This document shows, piece by piece, positions 56,697 to 64,000 of a DNA stretch of 64,000 nt (position 1 is its first letter; each line of letters begins with the position of its first letter). The notes below the pieces were generated by a model that did not search any database, was not told the DNA's origin, and worked only from the letters and a program-made list of their open reading frames with translations. A program made the position numbers and the translations under genes. The DNA comes from Bacillus sp. SM2101 (GTDB lineage: Bacteria; Bacillota; Bacilli; Bacillales; SM2101), in the NCBI RefSeq assembly GCF_018588585.1, contig NZ_JAEUFG010000001.1, forward strand, positions 248,001 to 312,000, in the 5' to 3' direction.

Positions 56697-56735
56697 TATT
56701 AATGTGGTTTTAACCATTTGTTAAACTATTGTAAA
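56697..56735 (-). promoter_or_regulatory. PhoP box upstream of pstS
   Basis: On the minus strand TTTACA, TTAACA, TTAAAA and TTAATA occur with exact 11-bp periodicity (plus 56730, 56719, 56708, 56697). This is the TTAACA direct-repeat pattern bound by PhoP in Bacillus. A TATTCT -10-like hexamer lies downstream. It predicts induction of pst by phosphate starvation. Confidence 0.85.
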
Positions 56736-56765
56736 GATCGAATATTATGCTGAGCTTTGTTGAAT

Positions 56766-57075
56766 AATAAGTTTCTTTTCGTAAAAATTATTGCTAATGA
56801 TAGTAAGTTAGACAAGCTAGATGTATTTTTCTCGGATTGTCGTAGTTTTATAGAAGAATAGCTGTATGAATATAGGTGTTTATCCTTCGGAGAGCAGCAA
56901 GTCGAGTGACTAGGTAGGATTTTAAGGATCAGTTTAATTTGTATTAACATAGCAACTAACCTTTTTTGTAAACGATGTGGTATTAATTTAACTATATATA
57001 GAAGAAAAGCAGTCATAAATGATGATAGATACCTATTTATTTCTTATTATGAAAACAATACTCATTGTGAAACCA
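56766..57075. mobile_element. Decayed MITE-like sequences between pstS and pbpA
   Basis: At least two fragments: CTTTTCGTAAAAATTATTGC (56772 on) and, at 56940-57075, ATAGCAACTAACC together with AGAAGAAAAGCAGTC and TTATGAAAACAATACTCATT. No full-length element can be delimited. Confidence 0.45.
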
Positions 57076-57076
57076 C

Positions 57077-57110
57077 AAAAAAAGCACTCAAGGTTGAAGT
57101 GCTTTTTTTA
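57077..57110 (-). terminator. Terminator after pbpA
   Basis: AAAAAAAGCACT pairs with AGTGCTTTTTTT around a nine-base loop; symmetrical runs let it act both ways. It lies just past the pbpA stop. Confidence 0.88.
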
Positions 57111-57124
57111 TAAAATGTAAACCT

Positions 57125-59296
57125 TTATTCATTTTCATTTTCAATTTCATTTTCAGCTTCAGTTGTTGTATCAATTACTTCCGACTCTGTATTAGTAGCT
57201 TCTTCCGTAGATTGCTGTGTTGTACCACTTGCCCTTTGTTGTTTGAGATCAAAATATGTGTCCAAGATCCTTTTACCAATATCTTTGTTTATTTGACTTT
57301 TACCTGTTGTATCAGCGTTTGGAACAACAACAGCAAATGAGACCTCAGGATTATCGTATGGAGCATATCCAATTAATGTTAAGTTATAAGCAAGTGTTTC
57401 TCCGTCTGGATATACCTCAGCTGTTCCTGTTTTTCCAGCAGGTTTGTAAGTACTCGCTCCGAAATGACCGAAGGCTGTTCCTCCAGTTTCCTGCATAACT
57501 TGACGAAACCCTTCTTGCACTTGTTCAATATATTCTGTCTTCATGTCAATCTTATTTAACACCAAAGGTTCAAATTCTTTTAATACAGGTCCCAACCCTT
57601 CTTGGTCGGGAGATGGCTCATGAATATCCTTCACAACTTGAGGCTTAATTCTATAACCACCATTGGCTATCGTTGACACATATTGTGTTAGCTGTAGAGG
57701 CGTATATGTATCATATTGTCCAATGGCCATGTCTAGCAGCAAACCTGAAGTTGTGTCTTGTCCCACATAGCCAGTTCCTTCTCCTGGCAAATCAATTCCT
57801 GTTTTTATTCCTAATCCGAATTGGTTAAAATAGTAGCGAAATAAATCAAACGCTTCTGGATTTGAAGGTATAGGTTGGTTTCTTTGATATTCTCCACCTA
57901 ATAATGAAATTGCAATTTTAAACATATATACGTTTGATGACCTTTTAAGAGCATAAAGATCATTAATCCGGCCCATTACCTCCCATGATTTTTTTTGGGG
58001 AGAACCTTTAATATATAATACCTCGTCTAATTTGCTCTCACCAGGATTAACAACACCTGTTTCATACCCAGTTAACAAAGTTGCGCCTTTCACTGTTGAT
58101 CCCATTTCAAAAGCTTCTTGAAACGTCCCGATAGCATAATCCCAAAGCTCTACTTCACCTTGTTCATTTGTCGTATATTGCTTTCCTGCTAACGAAAGCA
58201 CTTCTCCAGTTGATGGATTCATCATAACAACAAAAGCACGGTCTAAAAATGCAGATCCTGGTTTGCTTTTTGCATTTAATAATTCTTCTTCAATAATTTT
58301 TTCAACAGCAATTTGCAAATCCATATCAATAGAAAGAACAAGATCTTTACCGTTTTCACCTTCAGTAATTACTTCCTGATCAAGTGGATTGCCTGCCTTG
58401 TCTGTAATATTTTTTACCTTCTCTTTTTGTCCATGTAACACTTCTTCGTATTGCTTCTCAATATAGCTTTTACCTACACGGTCATTACGACTATATTCTT
58501 TGGCGACATAATAGTCTTCTACTTCAGAAGGTAATCCTTCCTTTGAAGATGTAATATTTCCCAATACTGTTCGGAAGGTATCACCGTATGGGTATTCACG
58601 TAACCAATCTGTGGTCGTATCCACACCAGGCAATTGAGCTAAATGTTCACTTACAACTGCATACTCTTCTTCAGTAACTTCATCATTTTCATTTTCACTT
58701 CTACTTTTGACGATTTGTGGTGTGAGTGCATATCCACTAAATTCTCTATATATTGCTAAGACTTCTAACTCTTGTCCAGTTATTGTGGCAAGTTCCTCTT
58801 CAGTGATTCTATCAAGCTGAAGCTTATATATATCTTTTGCTTCAAGTTCACCGTCATCTTCTTTGTTTAATTCTTCTTTTGTTATTTTTTCTAAAGCTTC
58901 TTCAGGGTGTGTTAACAGCCAAAAGTCTTTTTTATCACGTTCAGTTACACTTTCAGTATCCTTATCAATAAATATTGCAAGATCTCTCGCAACCTCGAGA
59001 CGCTCATCCGCTGTTGTACCTTGAAAACCTGTATATGTAATCGCGTTTAACGGTATATTATCCACAATGACATTACCGTTCCTATCATATATTTTTCCTC
59101 TTGGAACGGATGCGCTAACAGTCACCTCTTCTTTTTTTTCAATTTCACGTTTGTAATCTTCCCCGTAAACGATCTGAGTAAGACCAAGCTTTAAAATCAG
59201 GGTAGAAAATAGTAAAAAAACGATAAAAAATAACACATTCAACCGAAATGGGAGATGATTCCTTTTCTTTTTATTTTTTTTCTGTTTCTTTTTCAT
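57125..59296 (-). CDS. pbpA: Class B penicillin-binding protein, PBP2A type
   Basis: D,D-transpeptidase for side-wall peptidoglycan (rod-shape PBP). 723 residues: short basic N-terminus, one membrane helix (about 18-38), a dimerisation domain (about 55-310), then the transpeptidase with S400-x-x-K403 (GSTVKG), S453-x-N455 (KRSSNVYM) and K622-T-G624 ([10 protein letters not shown]). The C-terminal tail (from about 690) is unusually rich in Glu, Thr and Asn. B. subtilis PbpA is 716 residues and lies in the same place. Confidence 0.94.
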   Translation of the reverse strand: MKKKQKKNKKKRNHLPFRLNVLFFIVFLLFSTLILKLGLTQIVYGEDYKREIEKKEEVTVSASVPRGKIYDRNGNVIVDNIPLNAITYTGFQGTTADERLEVARDLAIFIDKDTESVTERDKKDFWLLTHPEEALEKITKEELNKEDDGELEAKDIYKLQLDRITEEELATITGQELEVLAIYREFSGYALTPQIVKSRSENENDEVTEEEYAVVSEHLAQLPGVDTTTDWLREYPYGDTFRTVLGNITSSKEGLPSEVEDYYVAKEYSRNDRVGKSYIEKQYEEVLHGQKEKVKNITDKAGNPLDQEVITEGENGKDLVLSIDMDLQIAVEKIIEEELLNAKSKPGSAFLDRAFVVMMNPSTGEVLSLAGKQYTTNEQGEVELWDYAIGTFQEAFEMGSTVKGATLLTGYETGVVNPGESKLDEVLYIKGSPQKKSWEVMGRINDLYALKRSSNVYMFKIAISLLGGEYQRNQPIPSNPEAFDLFRYYFNQFGLGIKTGIDLPGEGTGYVGQDTTSGLLLDMAIGQYDTYTPLQLTQYVSTIANGGYRIKPQVVKDIHEPSPDQEGLGPVLKEFEPLVLNKIDMKTEYIEQVQEGFRQVMQETGGTAFGHFGASTYKPAGKTGTAEVYPDGETLAYNLTLIGYAPYDNPEVSFAVVVPNADTTGKSQINKDIGKRILDTYFDLKQQRASGTTQQSTEEATNTESEVIDTTTEAENEIENENE

Positions 59297-59390
59297 TCAT
59301 TCACCTACTACATTAATTATTTCATTAATATTTATTTTATATAATAGCAGCTGAATTTTCCATTGTTAAAATATGAAAAAGGCAATTCAA

Positions 59391-60683
59391 CTATACAGAT
59401 GAACCACCTTCTCGATTTCCAACTTGTTGAGTACATTCGTCAGCTTGTTTATTTGATTCTACATTTTTCTCATCTACAAACTCGATATTTCTTATAAAAA
59501 GATAAATGAACGCATGGCCAGTACCTATGATGGCTAACAAGATAGGAATACTTACTTGTTCATCAAAAAAAGATACTGCAATTAAAAATAATAAAATGGA
59601 GACAATCCTTCCACCATTTAAAAACAACTCACGTACAACTATATATTCAATTCTCATTTGTGCTGCATTCCACCCCTTGCCAATAACATCATAAGTTAAT
59701 GAAATGTATGGAACTAAAAGCATCGGATAAGCAATTGCGATGGCGATAGCATACATGATGAGCTTTGTATAAGTGACATGAAATAATATTAAAAAAATGG
59801 ACATATATAGCAACAAGCCACCTATTAAGATTGCCTTTTTTCGATATTTTTGTTTTATTAATCGCGTTGCTAAATAATATGCAACAAATGAAATTGCTGA
59901 ATTTACTAATCCAAATGTCCCTAAAGCTAATTCACTATTCGTTGTAATAAATACTAAGACAGAAACAACAAAGACAAAGGTTCCTTCTCGTACACCTTGA
60001 AAAAAGTGCGCATTTGTAATATTTGCCCAATTCTTGTTATGCCTTCGTTCTTGGATGATCCTCTTTAATACAAAGTCACCTTCTGCTGCTCTTGGTTGTA
60101 AAAACAAGCTAAATATTACAGCTCCGATAAATAATGCAAGAGATATTGAAAAAATAACAGTGTATCCTGTGAATTTTTCCATCCTAGATATAATAAAACC
60201 TGCAGCTATGGGACCGATCATCCCTCCAAATGAAGTAACAATTCCTAAAAAGCCATTAAAGAAATCACGTGTTTCTGGTTCAGTTATTTCGAAGGTAAGA
60301 ACATTATAAGCCAACCAATAAAACCCGTAACCAATTCCAAGCAGTCCCCCAAGAACGATTAAATACCGAGACGCTTGATCACCAAAAAAAAGAACGGCTA
60401 TAAAAAATATTGCAAGAAATGTTACACCTAGCCTTAGCACGAGAACGCGATCGATCTTCTTTGCCCATCTTCCCGCTATTATAAATGTTAATGGTTGCAT
60501 AATAACAATTGATAAGTTGTAAATCCCTAAATCTTTAAATTGACCTGACTGCTTCCATAAATACACATTTACGAATGTATTTGATAAAGCAATACTTAAT
60601 GCATACAGCCCTCCAATTATTAATAATAATAGTAAATCCTTATTAACATCCACATCACCAATTAACTTGCGTAAAGCCGACAT
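59391..60683 (-). CDS. yqgE: MFS transporter YqgE
   Basis: 430-residue major facilitator with about twelve membrane helices and the loop RWAKKIDRVLVLRLG (about 67-81). The C-terminal 30 residues are hydrophilic (NVESNKQADECTQQVGNREG). Substrate unknown. Position between pbpA and sodA is as in B. subtilis. Confidence 0.88.
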   Translation of the reverse strand: MSALRKLIGDVDVNKDLLLLLIIGGLYALSIALSNTFVNVYLWKQSGQFKDLGIYNLSIVIMQPLTFIIAGRWAKKIDRVLVLRLGVTFLAIFFIAVLFFGDQASRYLIVLGGLLGIGYGFYWLAYNVLTFEITEPETRDFFNGFLGIVTSFGGMIGPIAAGFIISRMEKFTGYTVIFSISLALFIGAVIFSLFLQPRAAEGDFVLKRIIQERRHNKNWANITNAHFFQGVREGTFVFVVSVLVFITTNSELALGTFGLVNSAISFVAYYLATRLIKQKYRKKAILIGGLLLYMSIFLILFHVTYTKLIMYAIAIAIAYPMLLVPYISLTYDVIGKGWNAAQMRIEYIVVRELFLNGGRIVSILLFLIAVSFFDEQVSIPILLAIIGTGHAFIYLFIRNIEFVDEKNVESNKQADECTQQVGNREGGSSV

Positions 60684-60885
60684 TGAAAAACTCCCCTTCT
60701 TTATCTACAAAGTAGTTTTCCAATTAGGCGATTTAGTTATGTATATAGAAATAGGCTTTTTAAATGTATGACATGTATGAAGCAGGAAAAAATTGTTGCC
60801 GTATTAATCATAAACACGAACACAACTATTAATATTTTGACAAATAAACGTAACATAAACTGGATTTATTAAACAACATTAGCAA

Positions 60886-61020
60886 TGGCTTTATCCGTAA
60901 ACTGTTGCTTATATATATTGATTATTAAATGTGTATGAGAAGAAAAGATGCCCCAAACGTTAGTTATATTCGTGTTTAACTTTTATTGAAAGACAATAAT
61001 TTATGCCGAAAAACAACCTA
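60886..61020. mobile_element. MITE-like element between yqgE and sodA
   Basis: About 135 bp. Left GGCTTTATCCGTAAACTGTT; interior AGAAGAAAAGATGCCCCAAA then CGTTAGTTATATTCG; right AATAATTTATGCCGAAAAAC then AACCTA. A well-preserved copy. Confidence 0.8.
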
Positions 61021-61035
61021 AGTAAAAGTTTATAA

Positions 61036-61075
61036 CAAAAAAACAACAGGGGTTATACCCTCTGTTGTTTTTTTG
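61036..61075 (-). terminator. Terminator after sodA
   Basis: AAACAACAG(G)GG pairs with CCCTCTGTTGTTT around a short loop, with long A- and T-runs. It lies just past the sodA stop. Confidence 0.9.
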
Positions 61076-61083
61076 TTTACTAT

Positions 61084-61692
61084 TTACTTCGCAGCTGAAT
61101 AAAGCTTAGCTACCTCATCCCAATTTACAACATTCCAAAAAGCTGAAATGTAATCAGGGCGACGGTTTTGATAGTTTAAGTAATATGCATGCTCCCATAC
61201 ATCTAATCCAAGAATTGGCGTTTTTCCATCCATAAGTGGAGTATCTTGGTTTGGTGTGCTCGTCACTTCTAGCTCACCGTTGTTAACAACTAACCATGCC
61301 CAGCCTGAACCAAATCGAGTAGCTCCAGCTTTTGCAAACGCTTCTTTGAAGCTGTCAAAGCTTCCGAACTTATTGTTTATCTCATCTGCAAGCTCACCAG
61401 TAGGTGCGCCCCCACCATTTGGAGATAAAATCGTCCAGAATAAGCTATGGTTCGCATGACCACCACCATTGTTACGTACTGCAGTACGAGCAGCTTCAGG
61501 AACAGCGTCCAAGTTACTCATTACATCTTCAATGCTTTTGCTTAGAAGTTCTTCATTTCCTTCTAATGCAGCATTAAGATTTGTTACATATGCATTGTGA
61601 TGTTTTGTGTGATGAATTGTCATCGTTTCTTTGTCAATGTGAGGTGCTAATGCATCATATTCATAAGGTAATTTTGGTAATTCAAATGCCAT
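61084..61692 (-). CDS. sodA: Manganese superoxide dismutase
   Basis: Dismutates superoxide. 202 residues with metal ligands H27, H82, D164 and H168 ([11 protein letters not shown]). Q149 and the GGGHANH context favour manganese. Start ATG follows GAGGAGG-like AGGAGGAATT. Single gene with its own terminator. Confidence 0.97.
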   Translation of the reverse strand: MAFELPKLPYEYDALAPHIDKETMTIHHTKHHNAYVTNLNAALEGNEELLSKSIEDVMSNLDAVPEAARTAVRNNGGGHANHSLFWTILSPNGGGAPTGELADEINNKFGSFDSFKEAFAKAGATRFGSGWAWLVVNNGELEVTSTPNQDTPLMDGKTPILGLDVWEHAYYLNYQNRRPDYISAFWNVVNWDEVAKLYSAAK

Positions 61693-61913
61693 AATAATTC
61701 CTCCTCAAATTATGTAATGAACTGTGTTCAATCATAGACTTTTGAACACAAAATGTGAACTGTGCAACATTCATTTTCATAATTACTAAACATGAATGTT
61801 TCTTAAGTCCGTTGCTTATAGATTAGCAAATTTTCCACAATATTTCAATTAATTTGCTTGTAACAAACCCTAATTTACTATATGTATTTTTAACTCTTCT
61901 CATTCAATCAAAC

Positions 61914-61949
61914 TAAAAAAAGCCTTCAATATATTCCTGAAAGGCTTGC
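61914..61949 (-). terminator. Terminator after the tRNA gene
   Basis: AAGCCTTTCA pairs with TGAAGGCTT around a short loop, followed by TTTTTT on the minus strand. It lies just past the tRNA 3' end. Confidence 0.88.
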
Positions 61950-61954
61950 TTAGA

Positions 61955-62028
61955 TGGACCCTGCAGGACTCGAACCTGCGACCGGACGGTTATGAGCCGT
62001 CAGCTCTAACCAACTGAGCTAAGGGTCC
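61955..62028 (-). tRNA. tRNA with CAU anticodon, probably tRNA-Ile2 (lysidine-modified)
   Basis: 74-nt cloverleaf with acceptor GGACCCT/AGGGTCC, D-arm AGCTCAGTTGGTTAGAGCT, anticodon loop CTCATAA on stem GACGG/CCGTC, and T-arm GCAGG TTCGAGT CCTGC. C4-G69 and C5-G68 in the acceptor stem are the TilS determinants of tRNA-Ile2, and the whole resembles B. subtilis tRNA-Ile2 as I recall it. Elongator tRNA-Met has a different acceptor, so Ile is favoured. The 3' CCA is not encoded (TCT follows the discriminator A). Confidence 0.85.
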
Positions 62029-62073
62029 ATGTCAAAAGCTCCATATAACCATACTAACATTGTAAAACTTTCT

Positions 62074-62556
62074 TTACAAAGCAGTAAATAAAAAATATAT
62101 AATCATAATAAATTGGATGAACCCTTTTGCCACTACACCACTTAAAAATCCAAATAATGACCCTAAGCCAATTTTTGTCGCCTCTTTTACATTTTTCTTG
62201 TGCACAACTAACTCTGCTATAACAGCACCTAGAAATGGCCCGAGAATGATCCCAGCTACTGGTATTACAAAAGGTCCTACTAGTAAGCCAACTGTACTAC
62301 CCCATACAGCGGCTTGGCTCCCACCTAGCTTTTTGACACCGATTAGATTTGCTGCATAATCAGCACCAAATAATAACAAAACAAAAGTTCCTTGAATCAA
62401 CCAAAATAACGTTGAAAATTGCTCAAAGCTAATTAGAAACCCATAAATTAAGAACCCTGCTACGATAAAAAGTACACTTGGAATAATAGGATATATTAAA
62501 CCAACAAAAGAAATGATAAAACAGCAAATCACTATTATCCAAATCAATAACTCCAT
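62074..62556 (-). CDS. yqgC: DUF456 membrane protein YqgC
   Basis: 160 residues, about four membrane helices, with [20 protein letters not shown] and [20 protein letters not shown], typical of DUF456 (glycine- and proline-rich duplicated segments). Start at ATG 62554-62556 behind GGGGGC; the longer frame to 62592 has no ribosome-binding site. Function unknown. Position next to sodA and the tRNA is as in B. subtilis. Confidence 0.87.
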   Translation of the reverse strand: MELLIWIIVICCFIISFVGLIYPIIPSVLFIVAGFLIYGFLISFEQFSTLFWLIQGTFVLLLFGADYAANLIGVKKLGGSQAAVWGSTVGLLVGPFVIPVAGIILGPFLGAVIAELVVHKKNVKEATKIGLGSLFGFLSGVVAKGFIQFIMIIYFLFTAL

Positions 62557-62629
62557 CACCAAGCCCCCTGTACTTGTTAATAGCAATTTCATACTAGCAC
62601 CGATTGTTTATGTAAGTCAATTAACTTAC

Positions 62630-62771
62630 AAGGCTCTGTTGTTGCTATTTTTACTAAATATGGACGGTATATTGAGTATTGTAAGAGCAAATGTTAAAGC
62701 AGCAAAATGCCACGAGCACTAGGTGTATACTTGCTTAAATCTGGAACGGAACAATGAATTGAAAAATAGCG
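62630..62771. mobile_element. MITE-like element upstream of yqgC
   Basis: About 141 bp. Left AAGGCTCTGTTGTTGCTATT; interior GCAAAATGCCACGAGCACTA; right ATGAATTGAAAAATAGC. It starts about 75 bp upstream of the yqgC start. Confidence 0.65.
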
Positions 62772-62779
62772 TATAACAA

Positions 62780-62823
62780 AGAGGTATATTAAAAATCCAA
62801 TTTCGATTTCCAACATACCTCTC
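62780..62823 (-). terminator. Possible terminator of the Na/Pi cotransporter gene
   Basis: AGAGGTAT pairs with ATACCTCT, enclosing AAATC/GATTT. Weak T-tail. It lies about 20 bp past the stop. Confidence 0.45.
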
Positions 62824-62843
62824 TTGTGATTATATGATTATTT

Positions 62844-64000
62844 TTACTCTCCTAATACCGCTTCAGCGATATTAACAGCGTGATCACCTATACGTTCTAA
62901 ATTACTTACGATGTCCACAAATACAATTCCAGCTTGTCCAGAGCATTTGCCTTCATTTAATCGTAAAATATGCTTTTTACGTAATGTTCGTTCCATCTTA
63001 TCAATCTTGTCTTCTTTCTTCACAACTTCTCGTGCTAAATCTTTATCGTTTTCTTCAAGAGATTGAATTGATTCTTTCACAGTAGAAATTGTTAATTCAA
63101 ACATTTCTTTTAAATCAGCTTTTGCTAAATCAGTCATCTTCACTTTATTTGATAGCTGATAATCAACTAACTCCACAATATTCTCAAAATGATCACCTAT
63201 ACGTTCAATATCTCGTACGGTATCCATTAACACTGAGTGCTCTTCTGATTCATTTTGTGACAATGAAGCTGAAGAGAGTAATACTAAATAATCAGTAATT
63301 TTCCGGTCTAAATTATTGATGGCACTCTCTAGTTGCATAGATAGATCAGCATGTTTCTGCAAATTGCTATTTAAATATTTATGTGACTCTTCTAAACCTA
63401 GAGTAGCAAACTCACCCATTCTAACAACTTCTTCTTTCGCTTGACCTAATGCAATAGATGGTGATTGCTCAATAAAGTTAGGATCCAAATGCTTAGCTTT
63501 ATATTCCACTACCGAATCATTACCAGGTATAAGTTTTGTTACAATATATGCCAACACACCTATAAACGGTAATTGAATCAACGTATTCGTTATATTAAAC
63601 GCTCCATGCGCGAATGCTATGGTCATTTCTGGGTTTAAATTAAATGCCTCTTGCAGCATAATAACCAATTGTGTATAGAGCTTCAATCCAACTAGAAATA
63701 TGGTTGCTCCAACCAAATTAAATAATACGTGTGTCAGAGCAGCTCGCCTAGCTGCAACTGATGCCCCAATTGAAGCTAATATCGCAGTGATCGTTGTACC
63801 AATATTATCACCAAATAAAACAGGCAATGCAGCATCTAAACTCAACAGACCTTGACCATACAATTCCTGTAATATCCCAATGGTTGCACTCGAACTTTGC
63901 ACGATGACAGTAAATATTGTTCCAATAGCTACTCCAAGAACTGGAATTTCACTCATGTTCACTGTTAACTCAGCAAACGATTCGAGTGAACGTAGTGGCT
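62844..64000 (-). CDS. Na+/phosphate cotransporter family protein, N-terminus outside the window
   Basis: 385 visible residues ending at 62844. Membrane segments of the second Na_Pi_cotrans repeat (TVIVQSSSATIGILQEL, VLFGDNIGTTITAILASIGA, HVLFNLVGATIFLVG) are followed by a PhoU-like helical domain (about 190-370; ERIGDHFENIVELVD, LERIGDHAVNIAE). Upstream codons (63963-64000) continue the frame (PLRSLESFAELTVNMSEIP), so the GTG at 63962 is internal and the gene is cut by the window edge. The Na/Pi-PhoU fusion is typical of the YjbB/NptA type. Confidence 0.9.
   Translation of the reverse strand, partial: PLRSLESFAELTVNMSEIPVLGVAIGTIFTVIVQSSSATIGILQELYGQGLLSLDAALPVLFGDNIGTTITAILASIGASVAARRAALTHVLFNLVGATIFLVGLKLYTQLVIMLQEAFNLNPEMTIAFAHGAFNITNTLIQLPFIGVLAYIVTKLIPGNDSVVEYKAKHLDPNFIEQSPSIALGQAKEEVVRMGEFATLGLEESHKYLNSNLQKHADLSMQLESAINNLDRKITDYLVLLSSASLSQNESEEHSVLMDTVRDIERIGDHFENIVELVDYQLSNKVKMTDLAKADLKEMFELTISTVKESIQSLEENDKDLAREVVKKEDKIDKMERTLRKKHILRLNEGKCSGQAGIVFVDIVSNLERIGDHAVNIAEAVLGE

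Noticed and set aside
61693-61760. PerR or Fur-type operator upstream of sodA
   Set aside because: A GAACAC-GTGAAC-like inverted pair is present but does not fit either consensus.
62844-63962. Complete 372-codon Na/Pi cotransporter starting at GTG 63962
   Set aside because: The frame stays open to the window edge with family-like residues, and the first Na_Pi_cotrans repeat is missing, so the gene continues outside.

Overview
The window is a low-GC, AT-rich stretch of chromosome from a spore-forming Bacillaceae bacterium. This rests on the order of its genes (spoIIIA, efp, yqhT, aroQ, yqhR-Q-P-O, mntR, lipM, yqhL, gcvPB/PA/T, yqhH-yqhG, yqzE, aroK, comGG-GA, yqgY/X/W/U/T/S, glcK, yqgQ, gluP, fthC, rpmG, pst, pbpA, yqgE, sodA, yqgC), which follows the Bacillus subtilis 168 yqh-yqg region almost gene by gene. 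The species is not B. subtilis: several genes are inserted or replaced and the intergenic DNA is full of small repeats. No prophage, CRISPR array, complete insertion sequence or rRNA operon was seen.

Layout. 1-3.7 kb: the sporulation operon spoIIIAA-AF (minus strand; spoIIIAF runs off the left edge), with a sigma-E type promoter. 3.8-4.7 kb: an array of about 125-bp hairpin repeats. 4.8-11.3 kb: efp, an aminopeptidase, type II dehydroquinase, membrane proteins, a patatin-like protein and MntR. 11.6-16.3 kb: a vitamin B12-dependent ribonucleotide reductase (nrdJ), apparently inserted relative to B. subtilis and preceded by two NrdR-box-like sites, then lipM and yqhL. 16.5-20.9 kb: glycine cleavage genes under a tandem glycine riboswitch. 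21-25.5 kb: yqhH/yqhG, a coiled-coil protein, yqzE and aroK. 25.6-29.6 kb: the seven-gene comG pseudopilus operon. 30-42.5 kb: a SufR-like cysteine regulator, small conserved proteins, a metallo-hydrolase, lipoprotein YqgU, LysM-M14 peptidase YqgT, an LTA-synthase family protein, glucokinase and a stand-alone SpoVAF-like germination protein. 43-51.8 kb: rhomboid protease GluP, a HAD hydrolase, lactate dehydrogenase, a DUF92 protein, FthC, ribosomal protein L33 and two small envelope proteins. 51.9-56.7 kb: the phosphate operon pstSCAB-phoU behind a clear PhoP box. 57-64 kb: a class B PBP, an MFS transporter, SodA, a CAU-anticodon tRNA, YqgC and a Na/phosphate cotransporter that runs off the right edge.

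The least explained content is between genes. A family of about 120-170 bp elements with imperfect inverted ends (outer consensus near AGGCTCTTTTCGTAAAC and GCGAAAACAGCCT) occurs at least a dozen times, always between genes. It resembles a MITE family with no transposase in view. A second family, of about 125 bp, forms a tandem array beside spoIIIA and has one further copy between the glycine riboswitch and gcvT. Its hairpin arms differ in sequence between copies yet stay complementary. A third structure, a nested hairpin of about 120 nt, lies between lipM and nrdJ.

Several starts were moved from the longest open frame because of ribosome-binding sites or family N-termini. Two appear to use rare start codons (ATT for spoIIIAD, CTG for comGD). 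Everything here was read by eye; family names come from remembered motifs and gene order, not database searches.
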